Source: Artocarpus heterophyllus
Lineage: Eukaryota; Streptophyta; Magnoliopsida; Rosales; Moraceae
Direction: 5' to 3'
DNA: 64,000 bases
Assembly (NCBI GenBank): GCA_025403435.1
Contig: CM046343.1
Location: forward strand, 28,069,742 to 28,133,741
The number at the start of each line of letters is the position of its first letter. Within the stretch, counting starts at the first letter, position 1. Below, piece by piece: positions 36,912 through 50,378 of this stretch. A program made the position numbers and the translations under genes. Below the pieces are notes generated by a model. That model had not been told where the DNA came from. It made no database searches and was given only the letters and a program-made list of their open reading frames with translations.

Positions 36912-39900
36912 ATGACAATGGAGGGCGTAGATCACCTGGCGCACGAGCGAAGCAAGGCGCAGTTCGATGTGGAGGAGATGAAGGTCGTCTGGGCGGGCTC
37001 TCGCCAGGCCTTCGAGGTTTTGGATCGGATTGCTCGCCTCGTCGCCTCCGATCCGGTAAAATTTTTCAACTTTTTTTTTTGTTTGTTTGGTTCGCGGGAA
37101 AATGTTGTGAATTTTGGCGATTTGTTTGCCTAACGTGTAGAAGGAGAAGGAATGAGAGGCCTCAGAAGCTGGAAAATCTGGGAATTCTTTTTGATAATTG
37201 AAAATTTTTGACGAAGGATTGTTGTGTTGGTGTAGGCCTTTCGAAAGGATAATAGAACTATCCTAGCTAGGAAAGAGTTGTTCAAAAACACTCTGAGAAA
37301 GGCGGCTCATGCATGGAAACGGATCATTGAGCTTCGACTCAATGGTGTGTTGTTGTCTTCACCATGGATTCTTGTACTGAAATTAATTTTTTTTCGTTTT
37401 TTTAAAATTCCTCAATTGTGTAATTGAACTGGAGTTTTTTGATTTTACAGAAGAAGAGGCATCAAAGTTCAGGTTTTTTGTGGACGAAGTTGCTTTTACA
37501 GATCTTCACTGGGTAGGTTCCACTACTTTCCAGATAACCGCTCCGTTTTAAAGTTGTTTCTATGCAGAATTTTATTCCAAGAACAAGATTCTTTAGCTCT
37601 AAGAATTTTAGTTGAAAGCAACAATTTCATGTCTTTACATAAATTGACATATGGGTTTTGTGCAGCAAATGTTTGTGCCAGCTATCAAAGGACAAGGCAC
37701 TGACGAGCAGCAGCAGAAATGGTTGCCCCTCGCATATAACATGCAAATAATTGGTTGTTATGCACAAACTGAACTCGGTCACGGCTCTAATGTTCGAGGG
37801 CTTGAAACAACCGCGACATTTGATCCCCAGACAGATGAGTTCGTTCTCCATAGTCCTACATTGACTTCAAGCAAAGTGAGTAAAATGAGTGCTGATCATC
37901 TTTAGCTATTTCATCTCTTCAACTTTTTTTAACAAGGGAAAGTCAACGCTTATCTACTGACCAAGATAAAGAGGCACGTAGCAGGGAGGTTTTTCCTGAA
38001 TTGTGCATACATGGGAAAGTAATCCAGAAAAGGCCAACTTTGAATCCTTGGAATGGGAACTTCATAAAAAATGTTGTTGGTGTCATTATATTGAGGGGTC
38101 ATCATGCTCTCATGTTTTCATGAAGGAACATTCTAGATTAGATTATTAACGTTCTTCCTTAACTGTTATGAGTAGTGGTGGCCGGGTGGATTGGGTAAAG
38201 TTGCCACACATGCTGTTGTCTATGCACGTCTTATTACTGATGGTCGGGACTATGGAATACATGGTAACTACCTAGTTGATTATTTATATTCTTTATTCAT
38301 GAATACTTTATTTGAGACTGATTTTGAAACACTTCCCTTTTTAGGTTTTATTGTTCAACTTCGGAGCCTGGATGATCACTTGCCTCTTCCAGGCATAACC
38401 GTTGGTGATATTGGAAATAAATTTGGCAGTGGAGCTTACAACACCATGGACAACGGGGTATTAATATTTGACCATGTGCGCATTCCAAGGGATCAAATGT
38501 TGATGAGGTTATACTCTTGGCACATATATCCTTTGTCTCGATGTCTTTATAGACCATGTATGCTAGAACATTTCTTTTTAATAGCAAGTAGTTTCATGGG
38601 TAGGTATATATTCCCAAAGCCTTAGTTGGGTTGATGTTTCATTTCTATTTTTTTTTTTCCAATCATCATCCTGTTGTTGTCCTTCATGTCGAGGGTTTAC
38701 TGTCTAAACCTGTTTTCCAACATCGTGAAATTGCTTTTTTTGGTTTTTTAAAAGTGTGAACACTAATGAGCCCGTGAGCCTCGAAGTTGCAATAATTAGA
38801 CAGTTAGGATAAAGTATAAATTTAATTCTTTAATATATTTTAAAATTTTTGTAGAATTAATTTATCCTATGGCTTGTTTTCCAAACTTCCATTTGATAGA
38901 AAGACAAACTCTTTCAAGTTGTCATAAGCACTTAACCAGGTTGCCCCTTCTAATTTCCTTTCAAATTGTGTCAGGCTTTCACAGGTTACTAGAGAAGGGA
39001 AATATGTGCAATCCAATGTGCCACGGCAGCTAGTTTATGGCACTATGGTGTATGTTCGTCAAACAATTGTATCTGATGCTTCATATGCTTTGTCACGGGC
39101 AGTTTGTATAGCTACAAGGTATAGTGCTGTTCGTAGACAATTTGGTTCGCAGAATGGAGGTGTTGAGACACAGGTATTCCTTTCAAGTATTTTGTTGCTT
39201 GAAGCTCTTAGGATGGAGTGTGTCTAGTGTAAAGGACATAGTGATATATGCTATTCATCGTATGTTAAGTACGTACTTTCTAGGTAAAAGTTGCTGGTAG
39301 TAGATTGATTGCTATTCTGGTCGCCCACTTCCAGTGTAGTCAAGTTTTAAATGACTTTTGAGAATCTTTTGATTAATTTGGGTTTCCTAAAAGAGACTTT
39401 GTGTCGATGTAATTTTTGTGACCATTGCAAGTAGGCTGATCAATGCTTGAAAATTTGTAAATTGGACCACTAATTATGATAACAGACAAGCTGAATAAGT
39501 AACTTTTTGTTAAATCTTGAATTGCAAGAATTATGAAGTCTTTCTCTCTCAGAGAAATTGTAGACATTATAAACATGATTTCTTCTTAATGTCCTTAAAA
39601 TGATCATAATATGTCAGAATTTTGGAACTCTCTTTTGCTTTAGGTGATTGATTACAAAACTCAGCAAAGTAGGCTCTTCCCTTTGCTGGCCTCCGCCTAT
39701 GCTTTCAGATTTGTTGGTGAGTGGTTAAAATGGCTATACACGGATGTGACTCAAAGGTTGCAAGCCAAAGATTTCTCAACATTGCCCGAGGCTCATGCAT
39801 GCACTGCAGGATTGAAGTCTTTGACTACCACTGCAACTGCCGTAAGTAATAGTTGCTGAGCTTCACAATTCTTTATATGTATTAGATTATTTCACTAGAA

Positions 39901-41887
39901 AGTTTGTTAGGTTTGCTGTATGATCTACAGGAATCTTCTTCTGAGCTTAAGCTGTCACTTTTTTGTTTTATCCCAGTACTCTGTTCAGCTTGTCTAGCCT
40001 GCTAAACTCTTTTAACAGTATTTAGGTTCTTGATATTATAAACAATTACCGTGTGTCACTGTAGTTTCTGTTGCTATATGTAAATCTGGATTTTTTTTTT
40101 TTGTCTATTTATTTTGTTGACGAAATATCAACTTTAATTACAGGATGGCATTGAAGCATGCAGGAAATTATGTGGTGGCCATGGATACCTATCTTGCAGT
40201 GGGCTTCCTGAGTTATTTGCAGTTTACATTCCTACCTGCACGTATGAAGGAGACAATGTTGTGCTACTTCTACAGGTCTCTGAAATTATCAATATATATC
40301 TAAAATGGAAACACTATTTGAATGGTTGTTGGTTGGCTCACGAGGAAAGACCTTGTAGTTTTTACTTTTTAGTGTGTACAAAATTTGGTAATTGTGTTTC
40401 AAGTATACGCAAAATGTGGTTGTAGGCTTAGCTTAATGTAACTCCATGCCCACATTTAATATTAAGGTCAAAGGTTCAAATCTCCCACTCTTCAAGTACA
40501 AAAGGAAAGTAAAAGAGAAGTGGTCAAGTTCCCTGTACATCTTAGATGAAGATTCCATCTTTATTTGTTGGCCTCATTCATTCGCATGGGCTTTTAAAAA
40601 TGTAAACACCCAGCTTTCACAATACGTCTGAAAATATCTCTCTCTCTATATTTTTTTTGGGTATACTCTGTGGAGCTAAGCGCCTAACCATATACCTCCT
40701 ATGCCAGGCACGTCCATGCACGATGCTACAGGAGTTTTTGAGGAATGTTTCTTCCTTTATTTTGATGTCTTGTTGGCTTTGAATTTACATCCTGAATTAA
40801 TATGCACCAATGGAAATTTGGTTGTAACTTAAAATGAGCTTTGCTTCCAGGCCTGGCTCACTAGTTCCAGCTCTATATTCCTTCAAACTACGTGCACTGA
40901 TGTGAAAAATTTCTTAGGTTGCAAGGTTCCTCATGAAGACTGTTTCTCAGCTGGTGTCTGGGGAAAAGCCTGTTGGAACCACAGCATATTTCGGGCGAGT
41001 CGAACATCTAATGCAATGTAGTTCAAAAGTGCAAAAAGGTCAGTTGTTTCATGGATAGTTGATTAGCTATATAGTTTTTTTAAAATGACAACCTGGGCTT
41101 GAATTATGTACATCTGTGCATGACTTTCTTCGGTGCGGTTATCGGTGTCTTGAGAGTTGGAATCTAATGGAAATCAGAAACCATATGCTATAGAATGGAT
41201 AACTCATAAAGGGTCCTTCCTCTAAGACATATTAGTTTCACCGATGCATCCTTAAATTGATGAATTTTCTCTTTGAACATAAATTTATGAATTTTATTGT
41301 TCTTTCTGCAGCTGAGGATTGGTTAAATCCTAGTGTGGTATTGGAGGTTTTTGAAGCAAGGGCCACCAGATTGTCTGTTGCCTGTGCTGAAGACCTTGGC
41401 AAGTTTGCAAATCAAGAAGAGGGTACATCTTGTCTTTTCCCCAAAGTTTGAAATTTCTGCTTCTTTTTTTTTTTCTTTTTTTTTTTTTTTCTGTTTTCTC
41501 ATTTCTTTGATTGAGTATCTCAAAGGATGATGTGCATTAGACGATAGGAGTTGGCCCAAGCTCCTACAAAATCACTCTGCCGCCACGATTATGCTTTCAT
41601 ATCTTATTTTATATATTGCATATACTTTATGGCCATGATAATTTCATAGCTTTCAATAATGGTTGGTCATATTTCTTTCATCCATGCAATGCGTCATATA
41701 AAAAGGTGGGGGATCTGTCGTCCCCTACTTGAATAAGCTCTAGTCCTTAGACTTTGTCAATGTACTAACCAGCTATTTTCCCTCATGCACCAGGCTTTGC
41801 GGAACTCTCAGCTGATTTAGTTGAAGCAGCAGTTGCTCATTGTCAGCTAATCGTTGTTTCCAAGTAAGCCTCTTCCCCAATCTGATT

Positions 41888-41928
<41 letters not shown>

Positions 41929-42810
41929 CATCCAGTCCAATCCAATTGCGAAAGTGGTCCATTGTACTCTAGGCTGATGATTTGCCAATTCTAGATATTA
42001 GGGGGGAAAAATAGAGTTAATTGTTCATGGTATCATTGTCAGTGAATAAGTTTGCTGAAAAAGTATCAGTTGACATTTTCTGTCTGCTGCTTAATTGAAG
42101 CAGTAGCATTTCATGGTCCTAATCATGAAGTGATTGGCAGTTAGGTGGGCTTTACTTTGTCTGGATAAAGAGTGTTCTTAGAATTCAGTAGCTTCCATAA
42201 CTAAAGTGTGAAAACATTCCTGAAGACAATTGCTCACCTTCCAAGTCTATGTTCCTTTTTTATTGTATTTTTTCCCACATCTTGTCTAAGAGGTTTCTTT
42301 ATCGATTAGGTTCATTGAGAAATTACAACAAGACATTCCTGGGAAAGGAGTGAAGGAACAGTTGCAGAACCTCTGTTTTGTGTATGCTTTGTATCTCCTC
42401 CACAAACATCTGGGTGATTTCACATCAACTGGCTGCATCACCCCCAAGCAAGCTTCACTCGCAAACAATCAGCTTCGATCTCTATATTCCCAGGTTGGAG
42501 CCGAATGGTTCCTTCTAAATCATTTCTGCTCCTCAAAAACCTTAAGGATGTTCTGTCTCACTTTTTTATCATTCTGCTAACAATGAGTTCACCGGTTTTT
42601 TTCTAGGTCCGTCCCAATGCTGTTGCCCTTGTCGATGCATTTAACCACACCGACCACTTCCTTGGCTCGGTTCTTGGTCGCTATGACGGTAATGTGTACC
42701 CAAAGCTCTATGAGGAGGCCTGGAAAGACCCTCTAAATGACTCTGTTGTTCCCGATGGCTACCACGAGTACATAAGGCCGATGCTGAAGCAACAGCTTCG
42801 CAATGCATGA
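36912..42810 (+). CDS. ACX1: Acyl-CoA oxidase, ACX1 type, missing its C-terminal PTS1
   Basis: Fourteen exons join in phase at GT-AG borders: 36912-37055, 37236-37344, 37451-37512, 37666-37875, 38176-38263, 38345-38507, 38975-39173, 39644-39841, 40144-40275, 40918-41038, 41312-41422, 41794-41863, 42310-42493 and 42607-42810. The enzyme oxidises acyl-CoA to trans-2-enoyl-CoA with FAD and O2 in peroxisomes, the first step of beta-oxidation, also used in jasmonate synthesis. Family blocks in order are [71 protein letters not shown] and TYEGDNVVL. The catalytic base is Glu424, counted from the second Met (36918), where Arabidopsis ACX1 begins. From that Met the product has 662 residues. The frame then ends ...QLRNA, TGA, CTC, TGA, whereas Arabidopsis ACX1 (664 residues) ends in ARL. 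The Arg codon of that signal is thus a stop here. All else looks intact. ACX1 versus its close paralogue ACX5 is not settled. Confidence 0.95.
40428..40510 (+). repeat. tRNA-like promoter pair in ACX intron, possible SINE head
   Basis: Inside the intron 40276-40917, TAGCTTAATGT (40430-40440) fits a Pol III A box and GGTTCAAATCT (40473-40483) fits a B box, at tRNA-like spacing. No cloverleaf forms and there is no clear poly-A or target duplication, so it looks like the head of an old tRNA-derived SINE. Chance is possible. Confidence 0.4.
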
Positions 42811-42975
42811 CTCTGAAAGATTACAAAATATGCGACATGATAATGTTAGGTTCTCTAATAAAGCTACTGGGATTTTAGCATCAATATGTACGAGTGCATA
42901 ATTATTTGTACATTTTTTTATGCACCAATTTCGATATTCAGTGATGGGTGTCTGTTGAATAAAAATTTTCAACAT
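42811..42975 (+). terminator. ACX 3' UTR with polyadenylation signals
   Basis: After the first stop come CTC and a second in-frame TGA (42814-42816). AATAAA occurs at 42857-42862 and again at 42958-42963, either of which could direct cleavage and polyadenylation. Confidence 0.5.
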
Positions 42976-43266
42976 ATTTATAAAGTGTTGTTTATGTAGC
43001 TGATAAACTATTATGTGCCATTTTCACAATAAAGGAAAGAGACACAGTGTAGCACCATGTATCTTTGCATCGGTTATTATTAGTAATGCCATATGGGTTA
43101 GCTTTTTCAGACTGGATTTTATGCTGACACGATATGGTATACCAAAAAAAAAAAAAAAAAAGTGCGCACAATTAAGAGCTTTTCTAATGGCAAACAAAAG
43201 TGAAACTATGCAACTTATTAGATAATCATAACCTAATTCTGTTATGGTCAACTAATTATTAGAAGC
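42976..43266. other. Short intergenic spacer
   Basis: The spacer is AT-rich and includes a poly-A run at about 43144-43160. Nothing in it is recognised. It separates the ACX gene from a copia remnant. Confidence 0.4.
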
Positions 43267-43960
43267 TGTTAGATTTGATACTGAGGTAGGGTAGAGGAAA
43301 TGATCTCTCTTCTAACTGTATATTACACATATTCAGATTAATTTATTGCTCAATTAGAGCTTTTCCCACAAAATTATCTTTCTCTAGATTCCCAATTTGG
43401 TATCAGAGCTTGAAACCTTCAGGAGTCTCATAGTCCAACACTATCAGATTTAGCTACTAAAATTAATCTGTGACCCTACACTAGAATTGACACAACCCTC
43501 TCACCCTTCATCTTCTATTGAACCTTTATCTTCTGCTGACCCTTTACCGCCTTCTATCACTACTCGTACTCTCCATCACAAAAATGACAAATTTATCAAG
43601 GTAACCAGATCTGAAGCCAGTACTTTTGAACCCAAAATCTTTGTTATTTCACTACCAATGTGTGCATCTATTATTGACGAGTCTTCTACTGTGCAACAAG
43701 CTTTGTCTATTCCTGAATGGAAAGTTGCTACGGATTCTGAATATCAGACACTAGATAAAAACAACAATTAGCAATTAGTTCCTTTTACTCTTGAAATGAT
43801 TGGGTCTAACAAGTGCTTTTTCAAGGTTAATTACAAGATAGATGGATCAGTCGAAAGATACAAGAGGCTCATTTAGATGCAAAGTTGTGTCACCAATTGT
43901 AGGACTTGATTATTTTGAGACTTTTAATCTTGTTATTAAGCTTTTCCCCTTTTTTTGACA
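43267..43960 (+). pseudogene. Ty1/copia retrotransposon remnant with short 5' LTR and PBS
   Basis: A putative 128-bp LTR (43267-43394, TGTTAGATTTGATAC...CCCA) is followed after 3 bases by TGGTATCAGAGC (43398-43409), the initiator-tRNA-Met primer site common in copia elements. The interior then jumps almost directly to the pol region: an open frame at 43487-43771 ends in ALSIPEWKVATDSEYQTLDK. After an in-frame stop it continues as IGSNKCFFKVNYKIDGSVER, matching the start of the copia reverse transcriptase domain (usually IGCKWVFKIKY). Stops and a frameshift follow, with DYFETFN in another frame near 43908. The GAG, protease and integrase regions are missing. The short LTR suggests an Ale/Retrofit-like lineage (inference). 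Confidence 0.75.
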
Positions 43961-46495
43961 ATTTATTTCTATTGGTCAATATAAGCTCTACGAGCCTGGT
44001 TTAACAAGCTTATGCATGTTTTAGTCGTTCGAGTTTTAAAATTTCTACTTCAAATACTTGTTCTATCTACAAAGAATAGAAAATTGGTTCTATTTTTGGT
44101 TAAGGAAACATTTCATTTTAATACCTTGGTTATATCGAAATTTAAATTTGGTACCCTCTATTTAGAAAATTTTATGTCGGTACCTCGATCTTTTAGAAAA
44201 TATTTTTTTAATACCTTAGAGCTTTTTTTTGAGACACGAAAAGATAAAATTAATCTTTTTATAAAATATATTCTGTTGACCAAAATTTTGAGTAAAAAAT
44301 TTAATTTTAAAGGGCATTTGGTTAGGGGCTTGAGTATTTGGGTACAAGCACAACAAATTTTTCTCAAAATTTCGGTCAATTGATTACATTTTGAGTCGAA
44401 TAGACTGTATATTTGAAAGAAAAGAAGATTTCTAAGTAAATACTAATTTAGAAGAAAGAACACAATTTGATTTCTCAAAAACAAATGTCTCTTTCCCTTC
44501 TTCTTATTAGTTTCATCCAAAAAAAAAGAAAAGGAATATTTGTAGATAGTGGATGTGATGATTTAATAGAGCATTAAAAAGAATTAAAAAGAATATTGGC
44601 TGTGTTGACCCTTCTCCTTTCTCCTAGTCCGTGGATGTTAGTATTTTATCTAATTACGTTAATTCTTTTCCTCATCTATACATTATTTTTCTTATTTAAT
44701 TTTTCTTTAAAGTTATCCTGTATGAAATTTTGAAGGATGCGCTATTGACATCTTTCGTTTTACTTTTCATAGACATCTTCTTAAAAAATTCTTATTATTG
44801 TATTATCTATTAATAAAATTACTTTTAAGGACAAAAAATAATTAAAAATACTCGGTATACACACTTATGTTCAAATTACTCGATTCTAAAAAAATTATTT
44901 TTTCTTATTTTTTCTCATAAAAATTGAGATAGATTCCAACGTTAAAAGGTCTCTCCATAAAAAAATACATGGCTTATTTTTTCTTCAAAATTCTTGTTTT
45001 TTCATCCAATTCTAATGGTTTTATATAAACGAATTACATAAATTGTGTTGCGCTGAAGGAACCGATTGTTTGGTTTAATATTCAAAAACAAAACTATCTT
45101 TCAAAGGATAAAGTATCGTTACACTAAAAAAGAAAAAGAAATACGAATTGTTTGCTTTATATCATGTTGTATCGTGTTTAATATACAGATTTTAGTTTCC
45201 ATATACAACACTTATTGATATTATGATTATTTCTCCGACTTTCAACTCAACAACGATGGTCTTGATCAGGCAAATTGGTTGTCCTATTAGCACCATCAAT
45301 TTGTACCATGCCATCAACCAAAAAAAAGTTCTTAAGGTAACTTAAAAGGAAAAAAAAAAAAAATCTACTCGTTTTGTATGAAAAAAATAATGACAAATTT
45401 AAACATGCCATTTGGTGTATTGTGCTTTGCATTTTAACTAGTATTTACAACGTTATTATATAACAATTTCAAACACTTATAAAAAAAGTACTGATTTAAA
45501 ATTATTAGTTTATGACTTGTATATATGATCAATAAAGTTACGTGTAATTGAAAAAAATGTTACGTTAACTTGTTATAAAGTTACGTTGTTGTTTTCATAA
45601 AATTATCCATACATGTAAAAGGACAATGATGCCCAATAAATGAATTGATAACTACGACCTTATCAGGTCAACTCCTCCTATATACACGTCAAAATAGGTT
45701 GCACCACAATTATTCCCAAAAAGATAAAAAGCAAAAGATGCCACTTAACTGTAAATGCCACAAACATCTAGGTGATCTTTGTCAGACTAACCGTTTATTA
45801 GCTAACTTAAACTGTCACATGTTATTTATTAAAAAAAAAAATAGCAGATTAACTTAGAAGAAAGAAAATCCTTCAACTTTTGTAACAAGAAAAAAAATGT
45901 TGCTTCACCTTTTCAATTTGTGTGTAACATGCAAAATTATTATCCTTACTAATATCTAAAATTTTTTAAAAAATCCCTCTCTACACAAACGGCATCAAAA
46001 AATCTAATTTTTTTTTTACATTGATGAACGGGAAAAACAAAAGTTATACATAATGTTACTGCAAGTTACGTCTTAATATCACTGGGTTACGTCTTTATTA
46101 TCATTTATCTATCCTAAAATGTTGATTTATCAAAATACTCCGACATAATCTGAATAAAAAATTAATTTTTCAATCAATATGTACAGCAAGTTACGTATCA
46201 TATAAATGGAAGTCATGTTTTCTTACCCCCAGGTTATGTGATCGATTCATCTAGGCCATCTGTACTTTTTTTTTTTTTGCCATAATTGCCTCCAACATGG
46301 ATACAAAATTGCAACTTTACAGGGTCAACCAATATGGAAACCGGTTTAGCAGGTTGCAAAGGGATTATTTATCTTAACCTACACCCCTAAAATGCCACTA
46401 GACTAATTAACTATAATAAAACCATATTAGTCTATCTAAACCTATGATTATCTTTGGATTAAACTTCCATCTGAATAGAAGAAAGTAGAATCTTA
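43961..46495. other. AT-rich intergenic DNA
   Basis: No gene is supported. The open frame at 44012-44383 has only AT-driven composition, and its sequence carries repeated GGTACC and AATACCTT words, as in non-coding repeats. Frequent TTACGT words occur at 45540-46200 without a clear unit. Confidence 0.4.
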
Positions 46496-49400
46496 CATAT
46501 ATATATATATATATCTATATATATATAATAACATATAAGTATTATGCATGCTTGTAAAAGCATATTGCCTCACCATCAGCTGAATTAATAGCTATATAAT
46601 TGTACTAGGTGGGTACCCGTTTAGTTCGTATGTATAAATAAAAAATTTAAAAATTATTTAAATTTTTGTGAGAAAATAATACATACTATCCGTTTGGTTT
46701 TATGTTCAAATAAAAAGTAACAAAAAGCTTGAATTTTGATTGAATCTATGAAACAAACAGACCTTTTTGTTTTTTCATGATTTTCGTGCCGACGGAGATA
46801 TTAAGCCACGATGACTATTTATTCTCCATCTGATAATAAATAAAAGTTTGTACTCAATGGTAGATGGACTTGTGTGATAAAATTGCTAGATACCATAATG
46901 ATTTTGAGATTTGCTGTTAACCCCCACAACAACACACCAAAAAGAGAAAAAACATTGAGGCCTTCTTTTTATTTATTTTTTAGGTGAAAACACATCTTGG
47001 GGAAGAGAGAGTACTTTTTTTTTTTTTTTTTTTTTGTGTGTAAAGAGTTCAAAGAGGTGGTTAAGGCTTGAGGGATTTTTTTTTTTTTTAAAAAGGCAAT
47101 TAACTTTAAGATTTGTCGTTGATGCGAGTGCTTTCTCTCTCTTTTTTTTTTTTCATTTCTTTTAATTTTTGATATCAGCAATCATATGTCACGAGTTTAC
47201 TCATAAATAAAAAAGAAAGACTTATAAACACTATATATGAAAACATAAAAATAAAAATAAAAAAAAATTCAAATGCACATTTTTTTTTCTGACCATTGAT
47301 TATACGTTGCCAAGCACTTTAATAGCTAATTAATCAACTAAAATTGCTAATCAATCAACGTGCTTATATCTTGGCTATTTATAATTACAAATTGTTGGTG
47401 CATCTTCCGCATACATACACATTACATATTATTATAAATATCATTTGTGTCCTAATGAGCCATAATAGTGTAAAATGTGGGCGGCTCTTGACCAAACTTG
47501 GCTTGGTTGAAAGGATATTAAAAAATGAAAGGAACTAAATTGAACCTATATTATGTAATTAAACTAAACTAAACACAAGGCACATATATTCCATTTTGTT
47601 TTGTCTTATACTATAAAGCAAGCATTCTTTTTAATTTAAAAATCTAAAAAAGCATCCTTCTAATCAGATCCTGCCAATGTTATGTGCCATCATAGTCAAG
47701 GAAAGATTAATAAAAATACCCCTTGTGCACATAATTAACTAGGAAAATAATATTTGGTATATATGTTCATGTTCAATAATAAGCTAAGGAACAAAGAAAC
47801 AATTATGGGTCTAAAATATACCTCAGAGCCGGCTTCACAACCTAATAGTTTTTTCTCTCTTTTTTTTTTTAGGAAAAGCACGACGTTGTAGCGGTACACC
47901 GATTAAACACAGTGAGTGTGTTTGCAAACACCAATTTAAACTAAAACATTTTGGTTCAAACTAATTTTGTTATGCTGTTTTCTCTCACAAAACTTAAATT
48001 GCTTTAGTATTTTCGATTCAAACTATTAGTTCGGATTTTGTTTTTTCAATTTTTCTAATTCAACCAAGCAAAGGGGCCCATTAAGAAGGGGTATTGAATA
48101 AAAGCCTTGTAGGACAAGAATGCTAGTGCATTTGCATTAATTTGGTCATATATCTTGTGGTCATGGGATTAAACCAATAGAAGACATTGTATAATCATGG
48201 ACCCATATCTATGGAAAAAGAGGGGAAAGAATTGGTCCCATGGATAGGTAATGAGTGGAAGAAAACCCTTTGCTTGAAGATTCCAAAGGCCAATAATTAA
48301 CATGAGTTAATTTGATTGGAATGTGAATAGAAAAGACTTCCAATAATTTCTCCTTAGAATAATAACTAAATAAGCATCCTTGGTTCAAATCATCATGGAC
48401 TAAGGACCCGGGATAAATTTCTTTTTTCATTTTTAGTTGAAACTTTGATCTATAATTTAATCAATCAAATTATGATCTTATCATATGTTATATTTAAAGT
48501 TACTGGCAAGCAATTTGCTAGTATTTTATTGAAATGAAAGGAAACTAATATGGGTGCAGATTAGGCTACTAATAATTGGGAGGCTTTTTAAGATATTAAT
48601 TATGAATATCTATTTTTCTTGCTTGGCTCTCGGATCTCAAATGATCTGTATCACTGTTTGGTAATAGCATCATATATAAAATGTATTGTACAAGACACCC
48701 AAAAATAACAATTGCAAAAAAAGAAAAATGCACAATTTATGCGACTTTTATAAACTTTATTTAGAGCAAACATTTTTAAAAGGATGGCCGGCATTAGCAT
48801 ATTTTTATAGGGTTATCAAAAGAGCTTTTAAATACTAACAGAAATGTTTGCTATAGGTTATATAGTCAGATCTTATTCTTTGATAAAAAACGTATCAGTC
48901 TAACCTTATCAAATATGCTAGCAATAAAAATATATAGTATTATACATTTTAAACCGAGTATTAGAATCCAAACCTTGACATAATTTAATTCTCTACCCAA
49001 CCTTTAAACCTTCGATCATGTATTCAACATGATAATCCGTTACTGCTAGATCAACTGGTCCATTCCTTCTTCTTCTTCTTCTTCCTCTTCTTTTTTTCGA
49101 ACTCTAGAACAAAGTAGATACAGACGGAACAGTACTAGTTTAGTACTGCTGAGACGTCTCTCATAAGATATAAAAGCAGTTGCTTTCCAACTTTATTATT
49201 ATTATTTTGACTGTTATTACACGTATGATGGATTTGTCACTAATCTTCACAAGCTCGTTGGGATTCGGGACTTTTTTGTCCCTAATTCTAGAGTCTTTTC
49301 ACTTATTGCTGTTATATATATCTTCTTCTTCTTTTTTTTTGGGTCAATTTGCCCCAACAAGGGTGGATGTATGACTACTCACAATATTAGTTGTTCCATT

Positions 49401-50347
49401 GTTACGGTACCAAATTAATTTCGTCCACATGACAATAACATTGACACCTTCGGTACAAAGCCCCAAACATGACGACGTCTTGGTACCTCCTAGCTAGCTC
49501 CTAATTTTATTTTCTGATTTGGATAAGTTATTTTGCTGTCCTTCCTTTGTCTTACTAACTAACTCCTGGCTAGCCAGTAGAATATTAAGATCTTTCTTTT
49601 GGTATATTAGGAGCCAAGCCACATAAAAATCAAGGTACACGACCCTTTTTAAATTTTTTTTTTTTTAATTTTGTAAAAATTGCATTCCCTTCTCCTTCCT
49701 CCTTAAAATTACATTCTTTCACTTAAACCCAATTTTGTTCTTCACTTTATTAGTTTAGTCACATCTTCATACCCTTTGTTAATTTTTTAGCTCTGTTTCT
49801 ATTAATAACATTCATGCAACTTTAAACTTTAACCCATGATTGAAGAAGTTTAAGAGGACATGATTTAAACTAAAGATTTGAATTAAAAACATTATAATAA
49901 CACGAATTTTATGAGATAAAAATATTATGACAAAAAATAGTTTGAATCAGAGCTTTTTGGTTTATACCGCTATTTCCAAACATGAGTAGCTAGCATTGTG
50001 GCGACATCTCCAAAAATATATTGTTGCCCGCTTAATTCCACGTGAGATTCGTGACTTACAAAGCATAAGTTTTTGTTTTATACAATAAATAAAGGGGAAA
50101 AATGTTGGCCCAGACAATACTTTAATACATTGCCACAAATATACCAACGGGACTTACGGGGGTAAAGTCCTTTATCGGTACTAATGCTAGGCCTTTTTTA
50201 AGATCTATTCCAGTTTTCTTTTTTGGGACACCGTTTAGTTGTGAAATTGCCACTAACAACTAGCAAAATAGGGCACAACAAGAGGTTTTTTTTTTTTTTT
50301 TAACAATTGATACACTATACTGTATATATTTGTTTACAAATAAATAA

Positions 50348-50378
<31 letters not shown>

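Noticed and set aside
43398..43409. tRNA gene fragment (TGGTATCAGAGC)
   Set aside because: Only the 12-base primer-site complement is present, next to an LTR and a copia pol fragment, so it is a PBS.
44012..44383. ORF of 123 codons
   Set aside because: Residue composition follows the AT-rich DNA, there is no recognised domain, and the complementary strand is also open over much of the stretch.
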